Part shown: positions 36,773 to 46,003 of the stretch, piece after piece | Layout of the letters: every line of letters begins with the position of its first letter | How positions within the stretch are numbered: position 1 is the first letter of the stretch | DNA from: an uncultured Chryseobacterium sp. | GTDB lineage: Bacteria; Bacteroidota; Bacteroidia; Flavobacteriales; Weeksellaceae | DNA: 64,000 nt | Assembly: GCA_913774355.1 (NCBI GenBank) | Contig: CAJYGB010000035.1 | Coordinates: 1-64,000, forward strand | Reading direction: 5' to 3' | Notes under the pieces: generated by a model | Seen by the model: only the letters and a program-made list of their open reading frames with translations | Told to the model about the DNA's origin: nothing | The model's database searches: none | Made by a program: the position numbers and the translations under genes

Positions 36773-38305
36773 ATGAAAAAAATTATAATTTCTACATTCG
36801 CTATTTCCGCACTGCTTTTTACGACGGGCTGTGAGGATAAATTTGATAACGATGTAAAGGATATTGTGGTAACGAGAGGTGACGCAGATTTCTCCAATTA
36901 TGTTTCCATTGGAAATTCCCTCACTTCAGGATACAGAGACGGCGCTCTTTACCAGGACGGCCAAAACGAATCCTATCCGAACATTATTGCCGGCCAGATG
37001 GTGCTTGCCGGAGGAGGAAGTTTCGTACAGCCGCTGATGGCAGATAACAACGGCGGATTGGTATTGTTGGGAAATACCATACAGGGAACTAAGCTTTATA
37101 TTAAATCATTCACCAACGGGTCTCCGGACATCACCAATGTCTCCGCAACACCTACCACAAACGTACTGACTAAAATTACCGGAAAGCTGAATAACTTCGG
37201 GGTTCCGGGAGCAAAATCATTCCATCTGGTAGCTCCGGGATACGGAAATACTTCAGGGATTTTACTGGGAACAGCGAATCCTTATTACGTAAGGTTCTCG
37301 ACGAGTGCTACTTCTACGGTTGTTGATGATGCGGTATTGCAGAAGCCTACTTTCTTCTCTTACTGGATCGGTAACAATGATGTGCTGAGCTATGCCACAA
37401 GCGGAGGAGCAGGAGTAAACCAAACCGGAAATGTAAATGTAGCAACCTACGGATCGAATGATATTTCAGATCCCAATGTAGTAGCAGGAGCCATTAAAGC
37501 AGGTCTTGATAAATTAAAAGCAGGAGGTGCAAACAAAGGGGTTATTGCAAATATCCCTTATATAACATCCATTCCGTTTTTTACTACGGTACCTTACAAT
37601 CCGTTAACGCCTACATTGCTGGGTTCAAATATTACCGCTTTAAATACCAATATCTATGGGCCGTTGAAGCAGGTGCTTACCGCTCTGGGAGCAGGGACAA
37701 GACTTAACGTGCTTTCTTCGACAAGCAGTAATCCTGTTCTGATAAAAGATGCTACCCTTACCAATTTGTCTGCCGGAATTACGGCTGCGCTTACTCCATC
37801 GATCGGTGTAGCTGCAGCAACTGCATACGGGCAGATTTACGGACAGGCAAGGCAGGCAACAGCTGAAGATTATGTACTTCTAACAACAAGAGCCGTAATC
37901 GGAACTACAGCTACAAACGCACCGGCTGGATTAAACGTGTACGGAATTTCTTATCCTTTGGAGAATCAGCATATCTTAACAAAAACCGAAGCAGCTGCCG
38001 TAAAAACAGCAGTAGATGCATACAACTCTTCGATCAGAGGATTGGCAGATACTTACGGACTTGCATTCGTGGACGCGAATAAGAAAATGGTTGATCTGAA
38101 CGGACAGTCCGGAATTTCGTGGGACGGTGTACGTTATTCTGCAAAATTCGTGACCGGAGGTACCTTCTCCCTGGATGGAGTACATCTTACCGGAAGAGGA
38201 TATGCCTTAATTGCCAACGAATTTATCAAAGCAATTAATGATAAGTATAAATCTACTTTGCCTCAGGTAGATCCTAACAAATATTCGGGAGTTAAATTCC
38301 CTTAA
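36773..38305 (+). CDS. SGNH/GDSL-type esterase lipoprotein
   Basis: The start is placed at the ATG at 36773; an in-frame TTG at 36764 would add three residues. About 510 residues, lipobox LLFTTGCEDK. SGNH blocks are visible: nucleophile Ser in YVSIGNSLTSGYRDG, Asn in YWIGNNDVL, and the Asp/His pair in LDGVHLTGRGYALIANE near the end. Likely an outer-membrane lipase or esterase, fitting its position directly after a FadL-type porin. Confidence 0.9.
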   Translation: MKKIIISTFAISALLFTTGCEDKFDNDVKDIVVTRGDADFSNYVSIGNSLTSGYRDGALYQDGQNESYPNIIAGQMVLAGGGSFVQPLMADNNGGLVLLGNTIQGTKLYIKSFTNGSPDITNVSATPTTNVLTKITGKLNNFGVPGAKSFHLVAPGYGNTSGILLGTANPYYVRFSTSATSTVVDDAVLQKPTFFSYWIGNNDVLSYATSGGAGVNQTGNVNVATYGSNDISDPNVVAGAIKAGLDKLKAGGANKGVIANIPYITSIPFFTTVPYNPLTPTLLGSNITALNTNIYGPLKQVLTALGAGTRLNVLSSTSSNPVLIKDATLTNLSAGITAALTPSIGVAAATAYGQIYGQARQATAEDYVLLTTRAVIGTTATNAPAGLNVYGISYPLENQHILTKTEAAAVKTAVDAYNSSIRGLADTYGLAFVDANKKMVDLNGQSGISWDGVRYSAKFVTGGTFSLDGVHLTGRGYALIANEFIKAINDKYKSTLPQVDPNKYSGVKFP

Positions 38306-38331
38306 GCACGGGTAAAATAAAAACTTAGAAG

Positions 38332-38361
38332 CCACAGGAGTAATTCTTGTGGTTTTTTTTT
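38332..38361 (+). terminator. Terminator of the FadL-esterase pair
   Basis: A 9-bp stem with two G-U pairs (38332-38340 with 38344-38352) and a UAA loop is followed by nine T. The last T overlaps the prs -7 box TAAATTTG (38361-38368). Confidence 0.85.
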
Positions 38362-38389
38362 AAATTTGCAAAATCTTTAAAAAGTAAAA

Positions 38390-39328
38390 ATGGCCGATCA
38401 GTTAAGTTATCTGTTTTGCACAAGGACCAGCCGGGACTTGGCAGAAAAAATTGCCCAATATTATGGGAAGGAACTAGGGAAAATCAACTTTCAGACCTTC
38501 AGTGACGGAGAATTCGAGCCGGTTCTGGACGAATCCGTAAGAGGAGGAAGGGTTTTCCTGATAGCCTCTACATTCCCGCCGGCAGACAATTTATTAGAGC
38601 TTCTTCTCATTATTGATGCCGCAAAAAGAGCTTCTGCCAAAAGCATTACGGTAGTGCTTCCTTATTTCGGGCTTGCCAGACAGGACCGGAAAGACAAGCC
38701 GAGAGCGCCGATCGGTGCCAAGTTGGTTGCCAATCTTCTGACCGCGGCAGGGGCTACAAGAATCATGACGATGGATCTTCACGCAGACCAGATTCAGGGA
38801 TTCTTTGAAATTCCTGTGGATCACCTGTATGCCTCCACGATCTTTGTAGATTACATCAGAGACCTGAACCTGGAAAACCTTACCATCGCTTCTCCGGATA
38901 TGGGAGGAGCCAAGAGAGCAAAAAACTATGCCGGTCACCTGGGCGCAGATGTAGTAATTGCTTACAAGGAAAGGAAAAAGGCAAATGTAGTGGAAGAAAT
39001 GTTCCTGATCGGGGACGTAGTCGGAAAGAATGTAATCCTGATTGATGACATGATCGATACGGCGGGAACACTTTGTAAAGCTGCGGATATCCTGATGGAA
39101 AAAGGAGCAAAATCCGTAAGGGCCATGGCTACGCACGGCGTGCTTTCAGGAAAGGCTTACGACAATATTGAGAACTCGAAATTGCTGGAAGTGATTGTAA
39201 CTGACTCCATTCCTGTTAAAAATAATTTGTCATCTAAAATAAAAGTGCTATCTTGCGCCCCATTATTTGCAGACGTTATGAAGATGGTTCATGAGCATCA
39301 GTCAATTAGCAGTAAGTTTGTTATTTAA
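38390..39328 (+). CDS. prs: Ribose-phosphate pyrophosphokinase
   Basis: Makes PRPP from ribose 5-phosphate and ATP. 312 residues, the usual length. Landmarks: FSDGEFEPVLDESVRGGRVF, PYFGLARQDRKDKPRAPI (ATP and flexible loop), MDLHADQIQGFFEIPVDHLYA, and the PRPP loop VILIDDMIDTAGTL. A TAAATTTG -7 box lies 22 bp before the start. Upstream of rplY, a pairing common in bacteria. Confidence 0.97.
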   Translation: MADQLSYLFCTRTSRDLAEKIAQYYGKELGKINFQTFSDGEFEPVLDESVRGGRVFLIASTFPPADNLLELLLIIDAAKRASAKSITVVLPYFGLARQDRKDKPRAPIGAKLVANLLTAAGATRIMTMDLHADQIQGFFEIPVDHLYASTIFVDYIRDLNLENLTIASPDMGGAKRAKNYAGHLGADVVIAYKERKKANVVEEMFLIGDVVGKNVILIDDMIDTAGTLCKAADILMEKGAKSVRAMATHGVLSGKAYDNIENSKLLEVIVTDSIPVKNNLSSKIKVLSCAPLFADVMKMVHEHQSISSKFVI

Positions 39329-39383
39329 CTGATTTCTATGGGTTTGCAAGATTAATTTCAAACAATTTTTTAAATTTTTATAA

Positions 39384-40028
39384 ATGAAATCTATTACAAT
39401 TCAAGGTACAAAAAGAGAAAGCGTGGGCAAAAAGTCTACAAAAGCTTTACGTGATGCTGAATTAGTTCCTTGTGTTGTTTACGGAGGTGGTGAGCCATTG
39501 AACTTCTCTGCTACAGAGAAATCGTTCAAAGGTTTGGTATATACTCCTGAAGCACACACGGTATCTATTGAGGTTGATGGTCAAACAATTCCGGCTGTTC
39601 TTCAGGATATTCAGTTTCACCCGATTACAGACAAAATCCTTCATGCGGATTTCTACCAGTTAGCGGAAGACAAGCCGGTAATTATGGAAGTTCCTGTAAG
39701 AATTACAGGTCGTTCCAAAGGTGTTGTTGCGGGTGGTGTTCTTCGTCAGTCTTTCAGAAAGCTTAAAGTAAAAGCGATTCCTGCTAACTTACCAGACGAA
39801 ATCGTTGTGGATGTTACGCCATTAAGAATCGGTAACAAACTTTATGTAGGAGGAATCAAGGCAGAAGGATATTCTTTCATGCACCCTGACAATGCAGTTG
39901 TTGTAGCTGTGAAGATGTCTAGAAATGCAATGAAAGGAGGTGCAGCAGCAATGGACGATGAAGATGAAGAAGAAGTTGCAGCAGAAGAAGGAGCGGCTCC
40001 GGCAGCTGAAGAAACTGCAGCAGAATAA
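39384..40028 (+). CDS. rplY: 50S ribosomal protein L25 (Ctc form)
   Basis: 214 residues: the N-terminal L25 5S-rRNA-binding domain ([47 protein letters not shown]) plus the C-terminal TL5/Ctc domain. The last 27 residues are almost entirely Asp/Glu/Ala, an acidic tail seen in Bacteroidota versions. Gap of 55 bp after prs; probably one transcript ending at the terminator below. Confidence 0.96.
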   Translation: MKSITIQGTKRESVGKKSTKALRDAELVPCVVYGGGEPLNFSATEKSFKGLVYTPEAHTVSIEVDGQTIPAVLQDIQFHPITDKILHADFYQLAEDKPVIMEVPVRITGRSKGVVAGGVLRQSFRKLKVKAIPANLPDEIVVDVTPLRIGNKLYVGGIKAEGYSFMHPDNAVVVAVKMSRNAMKGGAAAMDDEDEEEVAAEEGAAPAAEETAAE

Positions 40029-40052
40029 GAATTTCTTATCTAGAAATATGGA

Positions 40053-40082
40053 AACCTGTCAATTTTATTGGCAGGTTTTTTT
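40053..40082 (+). terminator. Terminator of prs-rplY
   Basis: A 10-bp stem with one G-U pair (40053-40062 with 40068-40077, core ACCTGTC/GGCAGGT) is followed by T7. Confidence 0.85.
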
Positions 40083-40405
40083 ATAATGAAACGGTTTTTG
40101 CAATAAAGGATTTGATAGTCAAAGATGAACTATTGATCATTATTGTATTCGGATTTTAATTTTTTATGATTGAATAAAATGGTTATCATTTGCTGAGTGA
40201 AACGCCCTTGCGCAAAAAAAATATCCACAATAAAACGATCCAGTCTTTGCGATACTTAGCGTTAAAATAAAAATATACATTTAGTCCATTGAATCTTTCT
40301 ATTGATTTACAATGTATTGCTAACAACCGTCAGTTTCCCTTTGGAAAAAAAGCCGTAAATTTGAAGAGTTCTAAATAAGGACGTTTTAATTTAAAAATGT
40401 AATAA
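40083..40405. other. Intergenic region upstream of sufS
   Basis: AT-rich, no ORF or RNA gene recognised. A TAAATTTG -7 box at 40356-40363 probably starts sufS; no TTG lies at the expected distance upstream of it. Confidence 0.5.
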
Positions 40406-41626
40406 ATGTTTGACATTCAGGAAATCAGAAGTCAGTTTTCTATATTAGACCAGAAGGTGAACGGTAAACCGTTGGTTTACCTGGACAATGCAGCGACCTC
40501 CCAAAAGCCGGATTCGGTACTGAAGGTTTGGGAAACTTATTATAAAGAGCTTAATGCCAATGTACACAGAGGAATCCATACGTTGAGCCAGCTGGCAACG
40601 GAAGAAATGGAGCGTTCCAGAAGAAAGATTCAGAAATTCATCAATGCAAAGCATGATTTTGAAATCATCTTTACCAAAGGAACAACAGAAGGATTGAACC
40701 TGATCTCTTATATTTTAACCCAAAAATTAAAGAAGGACGATGAGATCATCATTTCGTATCTGGAGCATCACTCGAATATTGTTCCGTGGCAATTGCTTTG
40801 CGAAAGAACCGGAGCCAAATTGAAAGTCATCCCGATGGATGAGAACGGGATTCTTCAGCTGGATGTTTTCGATACGTTGTTGAGTGAAAGAACGAAGATC
40901 GTTTCCATGAACCAGGTTTCCAATGCCTTGGGTGTTATTAATCCGGTAGAGGAAATCATTGCCAGAACCCGTAAAAACAGTGACGCTTATATCGTGATCG
41001 ACGGAGCTCAGTCGGTACCGCATTTTACTATTGATGTCCAGGCAATGGACTGCGATTTTTTCGTATTCTCAGGACACAAAATGTACGCGCCGATGGGAAC
41101 CGGGATTTTATACGGAAAACAGGAAATCCTTGAAGAGTTGCCGCCATTCCATGGAGGTGGGGAAATGATCGCCACCTGCTCGTTTGAAGAGACGACCTAT
41201 GCCGGACTCCCTTTCAAATATGAAGCGGGAACTCCGAATGTCGGCGGAAATATTGCGCTGGGAGCCGCAGTGGATTTCATCCTGCAGACAGGACACGAAA
41301 ACATCAGAACCCATGAAAATGCTTTGCTGGAATATGCACAGAGACAGCTCCTGGAAATTGAAGGACTAAAAATATATGGTGAAAAAGCAAACCGTACCGG
41401 AGTGGTTTCTTTTAACCTGGAAGGCATCGGGATCGCTTCGGACGTCGGAATGATCCTGGACAAACTGGGAATTGCGGTACGTACAGGTCACCACTGTACA
41501 CAGCCGATCATGAATTTCTTTAATATCGCAGGAACCGTACGCGCAAGCTTTGCGGTATACAATACCTTTAATGAGATTGACATATTGGTGGAAGGCGTTA
41601 AAAAAGCACAGAAAATGCTGGGTTAA
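40406..41626 (+). CDS. sufS: Cysteine desulfurase SufS
   Basis: PLP enzyme that supplies persulfide sulfur to the Suf scaffold. 406 residues, typical of group II desulfurases. PLP-binding His/Asp segments include LEHHSNIVPWQ and VIDGAQSVPH; the PLP Lys is in FSGHKMYAPMGTG; the active-site Cys is in RTGHHCTQP. It stands alone, about 35 kb from sufABCD and on the opposite strand, whereas in many relatives sufS is next to sufD. No sufE or sufU is in the window. Confidence 0.95.
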   Translation: MFDIQEIRSQFSILDQKVNGKPLVYLDNAATSQKPDSVLKVWETYYKELNANVHRGIHTLSQLATEEMERSRRKIQKFINAKHDFEIIFTKGTTEGLNLISYILTQKLKKDDEIIISYLEHHSNIVPWQLLCERTGAKLKVIPMDENGILQLDVFDTLLSERTKIVSMNQVSNALGVINPVEEIIARTRKNSDAYIVIDGAQSVPHFTIDVQAMDCDFFVFSGHKMYAPMGTGILYGKQEILEELPPFHGGGEMIATCSFEETTYAGLPFKYEAGTPNVGGNIALGAAVDFILQTGHENIRTHENALLEYAQRQLLEIEGLKIYGEKANRTGVVSFNLEGIGIASDVGMILDKLGIAVRTGHHCTQPIMNFFNIAGTVRASFAVYNTFNEIDILVEGVKKAQKMLG

Positions 41627-41657
41627 TTATACCATTAAATATAAATATCATAGGAAC

Positions 41658-41684
41658 GGCCAGAAATTTTTCTGGCCTTTTTTT
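41658..41684 (+). terminator. Terminator of sufS
   Basis: A GGCCAGAA/TTCTGGCC stem (41658-41665 with 41670-41677) is followed by seven T. Confidence 0.88.
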
Positions 41685-41804
41685 AATCAGTCAATGTATT
41701 TTTGCAGTCTGGATACATAAAGTTTTTAATTAAAAAGTAATTTTTTTTAAAATGCTGTAACCTTTTCGGTTTTTCTTTGTCTTACTAATAGAAACAAGAT
41801 AATT

Positions 41805-42365
41805 ATGAAGCTTCTGTTTGGAAATAAAAAAGATGATTTGCTGAGCCGCCTGAAAAGGCAGGACCCGGCAGCGCAGAAAATTTTTTATGATCAGAATGTA
41901 AAGAAATTCCTGAGCATCAGCAGAAGCTACATTACGGATCTGTATCAGGCGGAAGATTGTGTCATCAAAGCATTCTGTAAGATCTTTAAAAATATGGAAA
42001 GCTTCAGAAACGAAGGAAGTTTCGACGGCTGGGCGAGAAGAATCGTGGTAAATGAATGCCTCAATTTTATCAAAAGCCATAAGACGGTGTTTTATTTGGA
42101 TGATATCAACCCGGCTTATCTCGAAGAAGTATATGAAGAGGATCCTGTTTTTAACTTCAATGCACAGGAACTGCTGGATCAGCTTCCGGATGCGTACCGG
42201 ATGGTTTTCAACCTCTATGTCTTTGAAGACTATTCGCACCAGGAAATTGCTGATGCCTTACAGATCTCTATAGCAGTGAGCAAGACACAGCTGTTCCGGG
42301 CCAAAGAAAAAATGAGAAAAATTTATTTTCAACAACAAAAAACACTGCAAAATGAACACTATTAA
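41805..42365 (+). CDS. ECF-type RNA polymerase sigma factor
   Basis: 186 residues with region 2 (DPAAQKIFYDQNVKKFLSISRSYITDLYQAEDCV) and region 4 (LPDAYRMVFNLYVFEDYSHQEIADALQISIAVSKTQLFRAKEK). Directs RNA polymerase to a specific set of promoters. The 3' end overlaps the next gene by 14 bp, and that gene encodes a single-pass membrane protein, the usual sigma/anti-sigma arrangement. A TATTTTTG -7 box lies at 41697-41704, leaving a leader of about 95 bases. Confidence 0.92.
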   Translation: MKLLFGNKKDDLLSRLKRQDPAAQKIFYDQNVKKFLSISRSYITDLYQAEDCVIKAFCKIFKNMESFRNEGSFDGWARRIVVNECLNFIKSHKTVFYLDDINPAYLEEVYEEDPVFNFNAQELLDQLPDAYRMVFNLYVFEDYSHQEIADALQISIAVSKTQLFRAKEKMRKIYFQQQKTLQNEHY

Positions 42366-42984
42366 AAACAATATAGAACAACAGATCAAAAAACAGATCG
42401 AAGAAAGGGAAATCGCCCCTACAAGAGATCTCTGGTCTGAAATTGAAAGCCAGTCTGCAATAAAAAAATCAAAACCCGCCATCAGTTGGTTATTGGCTGC
42501 TGCCTGCCTCATTTTAACCGCAAGTTTAGGAATCGTGCTCTTTTTTAATACAGGAAGCAATCCTGCTGAAACTTCTGAAAACAGAATTCGTACTGCTGCC
42601 AGGCCTTCCGTTAAAAGTACTATAGGAAATGCTGCTCAAAAAGGAAATGCCGAGGAGCTGGCTGCTGCACCTGTAGAAGAAAAAATTGCGGAAGGGAACA
42701 GATCGGCTGATAGAAAAAATGATCTGCAGGAGCGGACTTCACAGCATTTCACAGAACCGGAAGAGCTTTCGGCCTTAAGGCAGAATTCAACACAGATCAT
42801 ATCGGAGATTTCACCCATCAAAGCGGAAAAGGCTATTGCGCAGACAGATTCTGCTAAAATCCAGGTGAAAAAGAAACGGTATGTAGATCCTTCCACTCTG
42901 CTTTTTTCTGTTGAACACAAAGATGTTATCGAAAAGACCAAAGGAAAAAGCAATGTTGCTACAATTGATCTAAACAGAAATTAA
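42352..42984 (+). CDS. Single-pass membrane protein, candidate anti-sigma factor
   Basis: 210 residues. A cytosolic N-terminus of about 45 residues (KQIEEREIAPTRDLWSEIE) is followed by one membrane helix at about 46-65 (SWLLAAACLILTASLGIVLFF) and an Ala/Glu/Ser-rich periplasmic part. The DLW.EIE segment before the helix is frequent in putative anti-sigma proteins of Bacteroidota. No zinc-binding motif is visible. Function is inferred from topology and the 14-bp overlap with the sigma gene. Confidence 0.7.
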   Translation: MNTIKNNIEQQIKKQIEEREIAPTRDLWSEIESQSAIKKSKPAISWLLAAACLILTASLGIVLFFNTGSNPAETSENRIRTAARPSVKSTIGNAAQKGNAEELAAAPVEEKIAEGNRSADRKNDLQERTSQHFTEPEELSALRQNSTQIISEISPIKAEKAIAQTDSAKIQVKKKRYVDPSTLLFSVEHKDVIEKTKGKSNVATIDLNRN

Positions 42985-43016
42985 CCCTTACTTTTTAACA
43001 ATTAAAAACGGATCAT

Positions 43017-44054
43017 ATGATTAAGAAATTTATCATGATAGGCTTTGTATGCCTTTTATCAACAACGGGTTTTGCCCAGAAGAAGCCGGTTTTCAATCTT
43101 CAGCCGAAAGAAGATACCGAAGTAAGCCCGATCGTAAAGGAGAAAGTGGATGAATATGCAAAGGAGATCGATGCCATCATTCAGGAAGAAAAAAAATTGA
43201 TGGAAGCGGAATTGCTTGAGCTCCAGTCGAAAAATCTGGACAAAGCGGAGTTCGATAAACAGAAGTCGCTCATTGCAGATGCTTACTCTCAGAAAATAGA
43301 CCAGCGGATTGAGGCACTTGGATTCGATATGGATTCTGTGATCCAGAAGCAGGTGCGCTATTCTTTATTGAATTCCGACATAGCTTCCAATGAAGAAGTA
43401 AAACAAAGGCTTTTGAAAAAGTTCAGGCCTACCAAAGATCTTTCTCCCTATGTTTCTTACGGAATTATGAGCCTTACGAATGATAAGCCGGACAATGCAC
43501 TGGATACGAATTTACGCTACGCAGGAAATTTTGAATTTGGTCTGAAATTCAATTATCAGTTTGGCAGAACCAGCCGTCTGGGTCTGATTTCAGGAATCGG
43601 GTTTTCCTGGAGAACGCTAAGCATCGACAATAATATGTTTGTGGCAAAAGATGCGGGTTCCAACGTATATCTTGCTAACTACGACAAAGGATTAAGCAAA
43701 AGTAAGCTGAGAACCGGATATATTATCGTTCCGCTGGGATTACAGTATAATTTTTCAAAGCTGAAAAATGCCGGCATGGATGTGCAGTACCTGGATTATT
43801 CAGAAGGATTCAGAATCGGAGCCAATATCTATGGGGGAATTAAAATGTCGACCAACAACATCATCAAAGGCGAGGGGATCAGCAACCGCGACCGAAGTGA
43901 GTACCAGGTTAGCCCTTTCATCTACGGAGGACAGTTTACGGTTTCCTATAACGACTTCAGCATCTTCGTGAAAAAAGATTTCGGAAATTTCTTTAGAAAC
44001 GGAAATTTCCAGAATGATAAAGCATTAATCTTCGGAGTAGCATTGTGGTGGTAA
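43017..44054 (+). CDS. Outer-membrane beta-barrel protein with coiled-coil N-terminus
   Basis: 345 residues, signal peptide at about 1-20 (ending TGFAQ). Residues 35-110 are strongly helical and charged (EYAKEIDAIIQEEKKLMEAELLELQSK), a probable coiled coil. The rest looks like a beta-barrel with FGLKFNYQFGRTSRLGLISGIGFSW and FIYGGQFTVSYNDFSIFVKKDF, ending in the aromatic IFGVALWW. Third gene of the sigma-factor operon, so it may be a target or sensor of that system. Confidence 0.72.
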   Translation: MIKKFIMIGFVCLLSTTGFAQKKPVFNLQPKEDTEVSPIVKEKVDEYAKEIDAIIQEEKKLMEAELLELQSKNLDKAEFDKQKSLIADAYSQKIDQRIEALGFDMDSVIQKQVRYSLLNSDIASNEEVKQRLLKKFRPTKDLSPYVSYGIMSLTNDKPDNALDTNLRYAGNFEFGLKFNYQFGRTSRLGLISGIGFSWRTLSIDNNMFVAKDAGSNVYLANYDKGLSKSKLRTGYIIVPLGLQYNFSKLKNAGMDVQYLDYSEGFRIGANIYGGIKMSTNNIIKGEGISNRDRSEYQVSPFIYGGQFTVSYNDFSIFVKKDFGNFFRNGNFQNDKALIFGVALWW

Positions 44055-44088
44055 AAAAACACCCATGATTTATTCATATTTAAATGAT

Positions 44089-44121
44089 AAACGCCGGAGA
44101 ATTTCATTTCCGGCGTTTTTT
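44089..44121 (+). terminator. Terminator of the sigma-factor operon
   Basis: An AACGCCGGA/TCCGGCGTT stem (44090-44098 with 44109-44117) is followed by T6. Confidence 0.88.
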
Positions 44122-44226
44122 ATATTGATATGAGCTTTTATTACGTTACAAAATTTAATGAGGATATCCTGAATTTTAAAGTTCCAAAGCATGAAGCATT
44201 CAGTTTCTTTTATCAGGCATGAATAT

Positions 44227-44246
44227 CTTTTGTCCCTTTTGTGGTT
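44227..44246 (+). repeat. Copy 1 of a 20-bp dispersed repeat
   Basis: CTTTTGTCCCTTTTGTGGTT, 18/20 identical to the copy at 45851-45870. It lies just past the 3' end of fumC. Confidence 0.55.
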
Positions 44247-44287
44247 AAATTTTAAATGGACTCAGGTCGATTATGTAACCTTATTTA

Positions 44288-45682
44288 TTATTTCAGACTT
44301 CCCACCATATCCTCAGGCTTCACCCACTCATCAAACTGTTCGGCAGTTAAAAGACCGAGGTTCACGGCTTCCTCTTTCAAAGTCGTTCCGTTCTTGTGGG
44401 CGGTCTTTGCAATTTTCGCGGCATTTTCATAACCAATATGGGTATTCAGTGCAGTCACCAGCATTAATGATTTGTCCACCAGCTCTTTAATCCTTTCATG
44501 GTTTGGTTCGATACCGGCTGTACAGTGGTCGTTGAATGAAATACAGGCATCGGCAATAAGCTGGGCCGATTGCAGGAAGTTGTAAGCCATCACCGGCTTG
44601 AAAACATTCAGCTCATAATTTCCCTGCGTTCCGGCAAATGAAATCGTGGTGTCGTTTCCTAAAACCTGCGCGCAAACCATGGTCATGGCTTCATTCTGGG
44701 TAGGATTTACTTTCCCCGGCATAATGGACGATCCCGGCTCATTTTCCGGAATGTGGATTTCCCCGATTCCCGAACGTGGCCCTGAAGCCAGCAGACGGAT
44801 ATCCTGGGCAATTTTAAATAAGGAAACAGCCAGTTGCTTTAAGGCACCGTGGGATTCAACGATCGCGTCGTGGGCGGCCAGTGCCTCGAATTTATTTTCT
44901 GCCGTTACAAAAGGAAGTCCGGTAAATTTGGAAATATATTCAGCTACCTTTACATCATAACCTTTCGGCGTATTTAAACCGGTTCCTACTGCCGTTCCGC
45001 CCAAAGCCAGTTCGGAAAGATGAGGTAAAGTATTTTTTAGTGCTTTGATTCCGTAATTCAGCTGGGCTACATATCCGGAGAATTCCTGCCCTAAAGTCAA
45101 TGGAGTTGCATCCATCAGGTGGGTTCTTCCGATTTTAACGATGTCTTTGAAAGCTTCTGATTTTTCAGCTAAAGTATCCCGTAATTTTTCAACCGCAGGA
45201 ATCGTCACTTCCACCACTTTTTTATAAGAGGCGATGTGCATCGCGGTAGGATAGGTATCGTTGGAAGACTGGGATTTGTTGACATCGTCGTTCGGATGTA
45301 CTTCCGCCTTCTCTCCCAGCGTACCACCGTTGTTTACATGCGATCTGTTGGAGATCACCTCATTCACGTTCATATTCGACTGCGTTCCGGAGCCGGTCTG
45401 CCAGATTACGAGAGGGAACTGATCATCCAGTTTTCCTTCCAGGATCTCATCACAGACGTTGGCAATCATGTCTCTTTTTTCAGCAGGCAGGACACCCAGA
45501 TCCGTGTTGGTAAAAGCGGCGGCCTTTTTTAAATAAGCAAAAGCTTCGATGATTTCATGCGGCATGGAGCCTTCCGGTCCGATCTTGAAATTGTTTCTGG
45601 AACGTTCGGTCTGGGCTCCCCAGAATTTGTCGGCAGGAACCTGTACTTCACCCATGGTGTCTTTTTCTATTCTGTAATTCAT
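44288..45682 (-). CDS. fumC: Class II fumarate hydratase
   Basis: Iron-independent fumarase (fumarate + water to malate) of the TCA cycle. The start is taken at the ATG at 45682 ([16 protein letters not shown]), the usual family N-terminus; the frame extends 12 codons upstream into an unlikely start. 464 residues. Superfamily signature [30 protein letters not shown], and the catalytic His region [16 protein letters not shown]. It is divergent from a class I fumarase gene. Confidence 0.96.
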   Translation of the reverse strand: MNYRIEKDTMGEVQVPADKFWGAQTERSRNNFKIGPEGSMPHEIIEAFAYLKKAAAFTNTDLGVLPAEKRDMIANVCDEILEGKLDDQFPLVIWQTGSGTQSNMNVNEVISNRSHVNNGGTLGEKAEVHPNDDVNKSQSSNDTYPTAMHIASYKKVVEVTIPAVEKLRDTLAEKSEAFKDIVKIGRTHLMDATPLTLGQEFSGYVAQLNYGIKALKNTLPHLSELALGGTAVGTGLNTPKGYDVKVAEYISKFTGLPFVTAENKFEALAAHDAIVESHGALKQLAVSLFKIAQDIRLLASGPRSGIGEIHIPENEPGSSIMPGKVNPTQNEAMTMVCAQVLGNDTTISFAGTQGNYELNVFKPVMAYNFLQSAQLIADACISFNDHCTAGIEPNHERIKELVDKSLMLVTALNTHIGYENAAKIAKTAHKNGTTLKEEAVNLGLLTAEQFDEWVKPEDMVGSLK

Positions 45683-45703
45683 TGTGATGGATAGATTTAA
45701 TTT

Positions 45704-45870
45704 AACCACAAAAGACACAAAAGATTCCAGTTTGAATTTTTATGATTGATAATAATAAATCTTTAAAGTTCACAAAAATTAAAATTAGAGATTTTAAAAC
45801 CTTATGTGCTCTTCCGGATACTATTTCATTAAACTTAAAGAAGAAAAAAACTTTTGTGACTTTTGTGGTT
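45704..45870. repeat. Inverted pair of 20-bp repeats between the two fumarase genes
   Basis: The arm at 45704-45723 (minus orientation) and the arm at 45851-45870 (CTTTTGTGACTTTTGTGGTT) are reverse complements with one mismatch. With 44227-44246 they form a three-copy family around fumC. Possible roles are a binding site, a mobile miniature element or a recombination scar. Confidence 0.6.
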
Positions 45871-45952
45871 TAAAAAGTTTTCCTAAAGTTAATCATTGCC
45901 TCAAACATTCGCAATTTATAATCATTATAAATATCAATCTAAGTCACTGATT

Positions 45953-45986
45953 TTGCTCATGCTTTTTTCACGATGTTTTATTTTTG
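45953..45986 (+). promoter_or_regulatory. Promoter of the class I fumarase gene
   Basis: TTG at 45953-45955, then TATTTTTG at 45979-45986 with a 23-bp spacer, at the long end of the consensus range. The start codon is at 46004. Confidence 0.55.
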
Positions 45987-46003
45987 CAGCCAAAGAAAAG
46001 TAA

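Noticed and set aside
44130..44222. 30-codon ATG frame after the sigma-operon terminator
   Set aside because: Too short, no promoter or family, and it runs up to the 20-bp repeat; probably chance.
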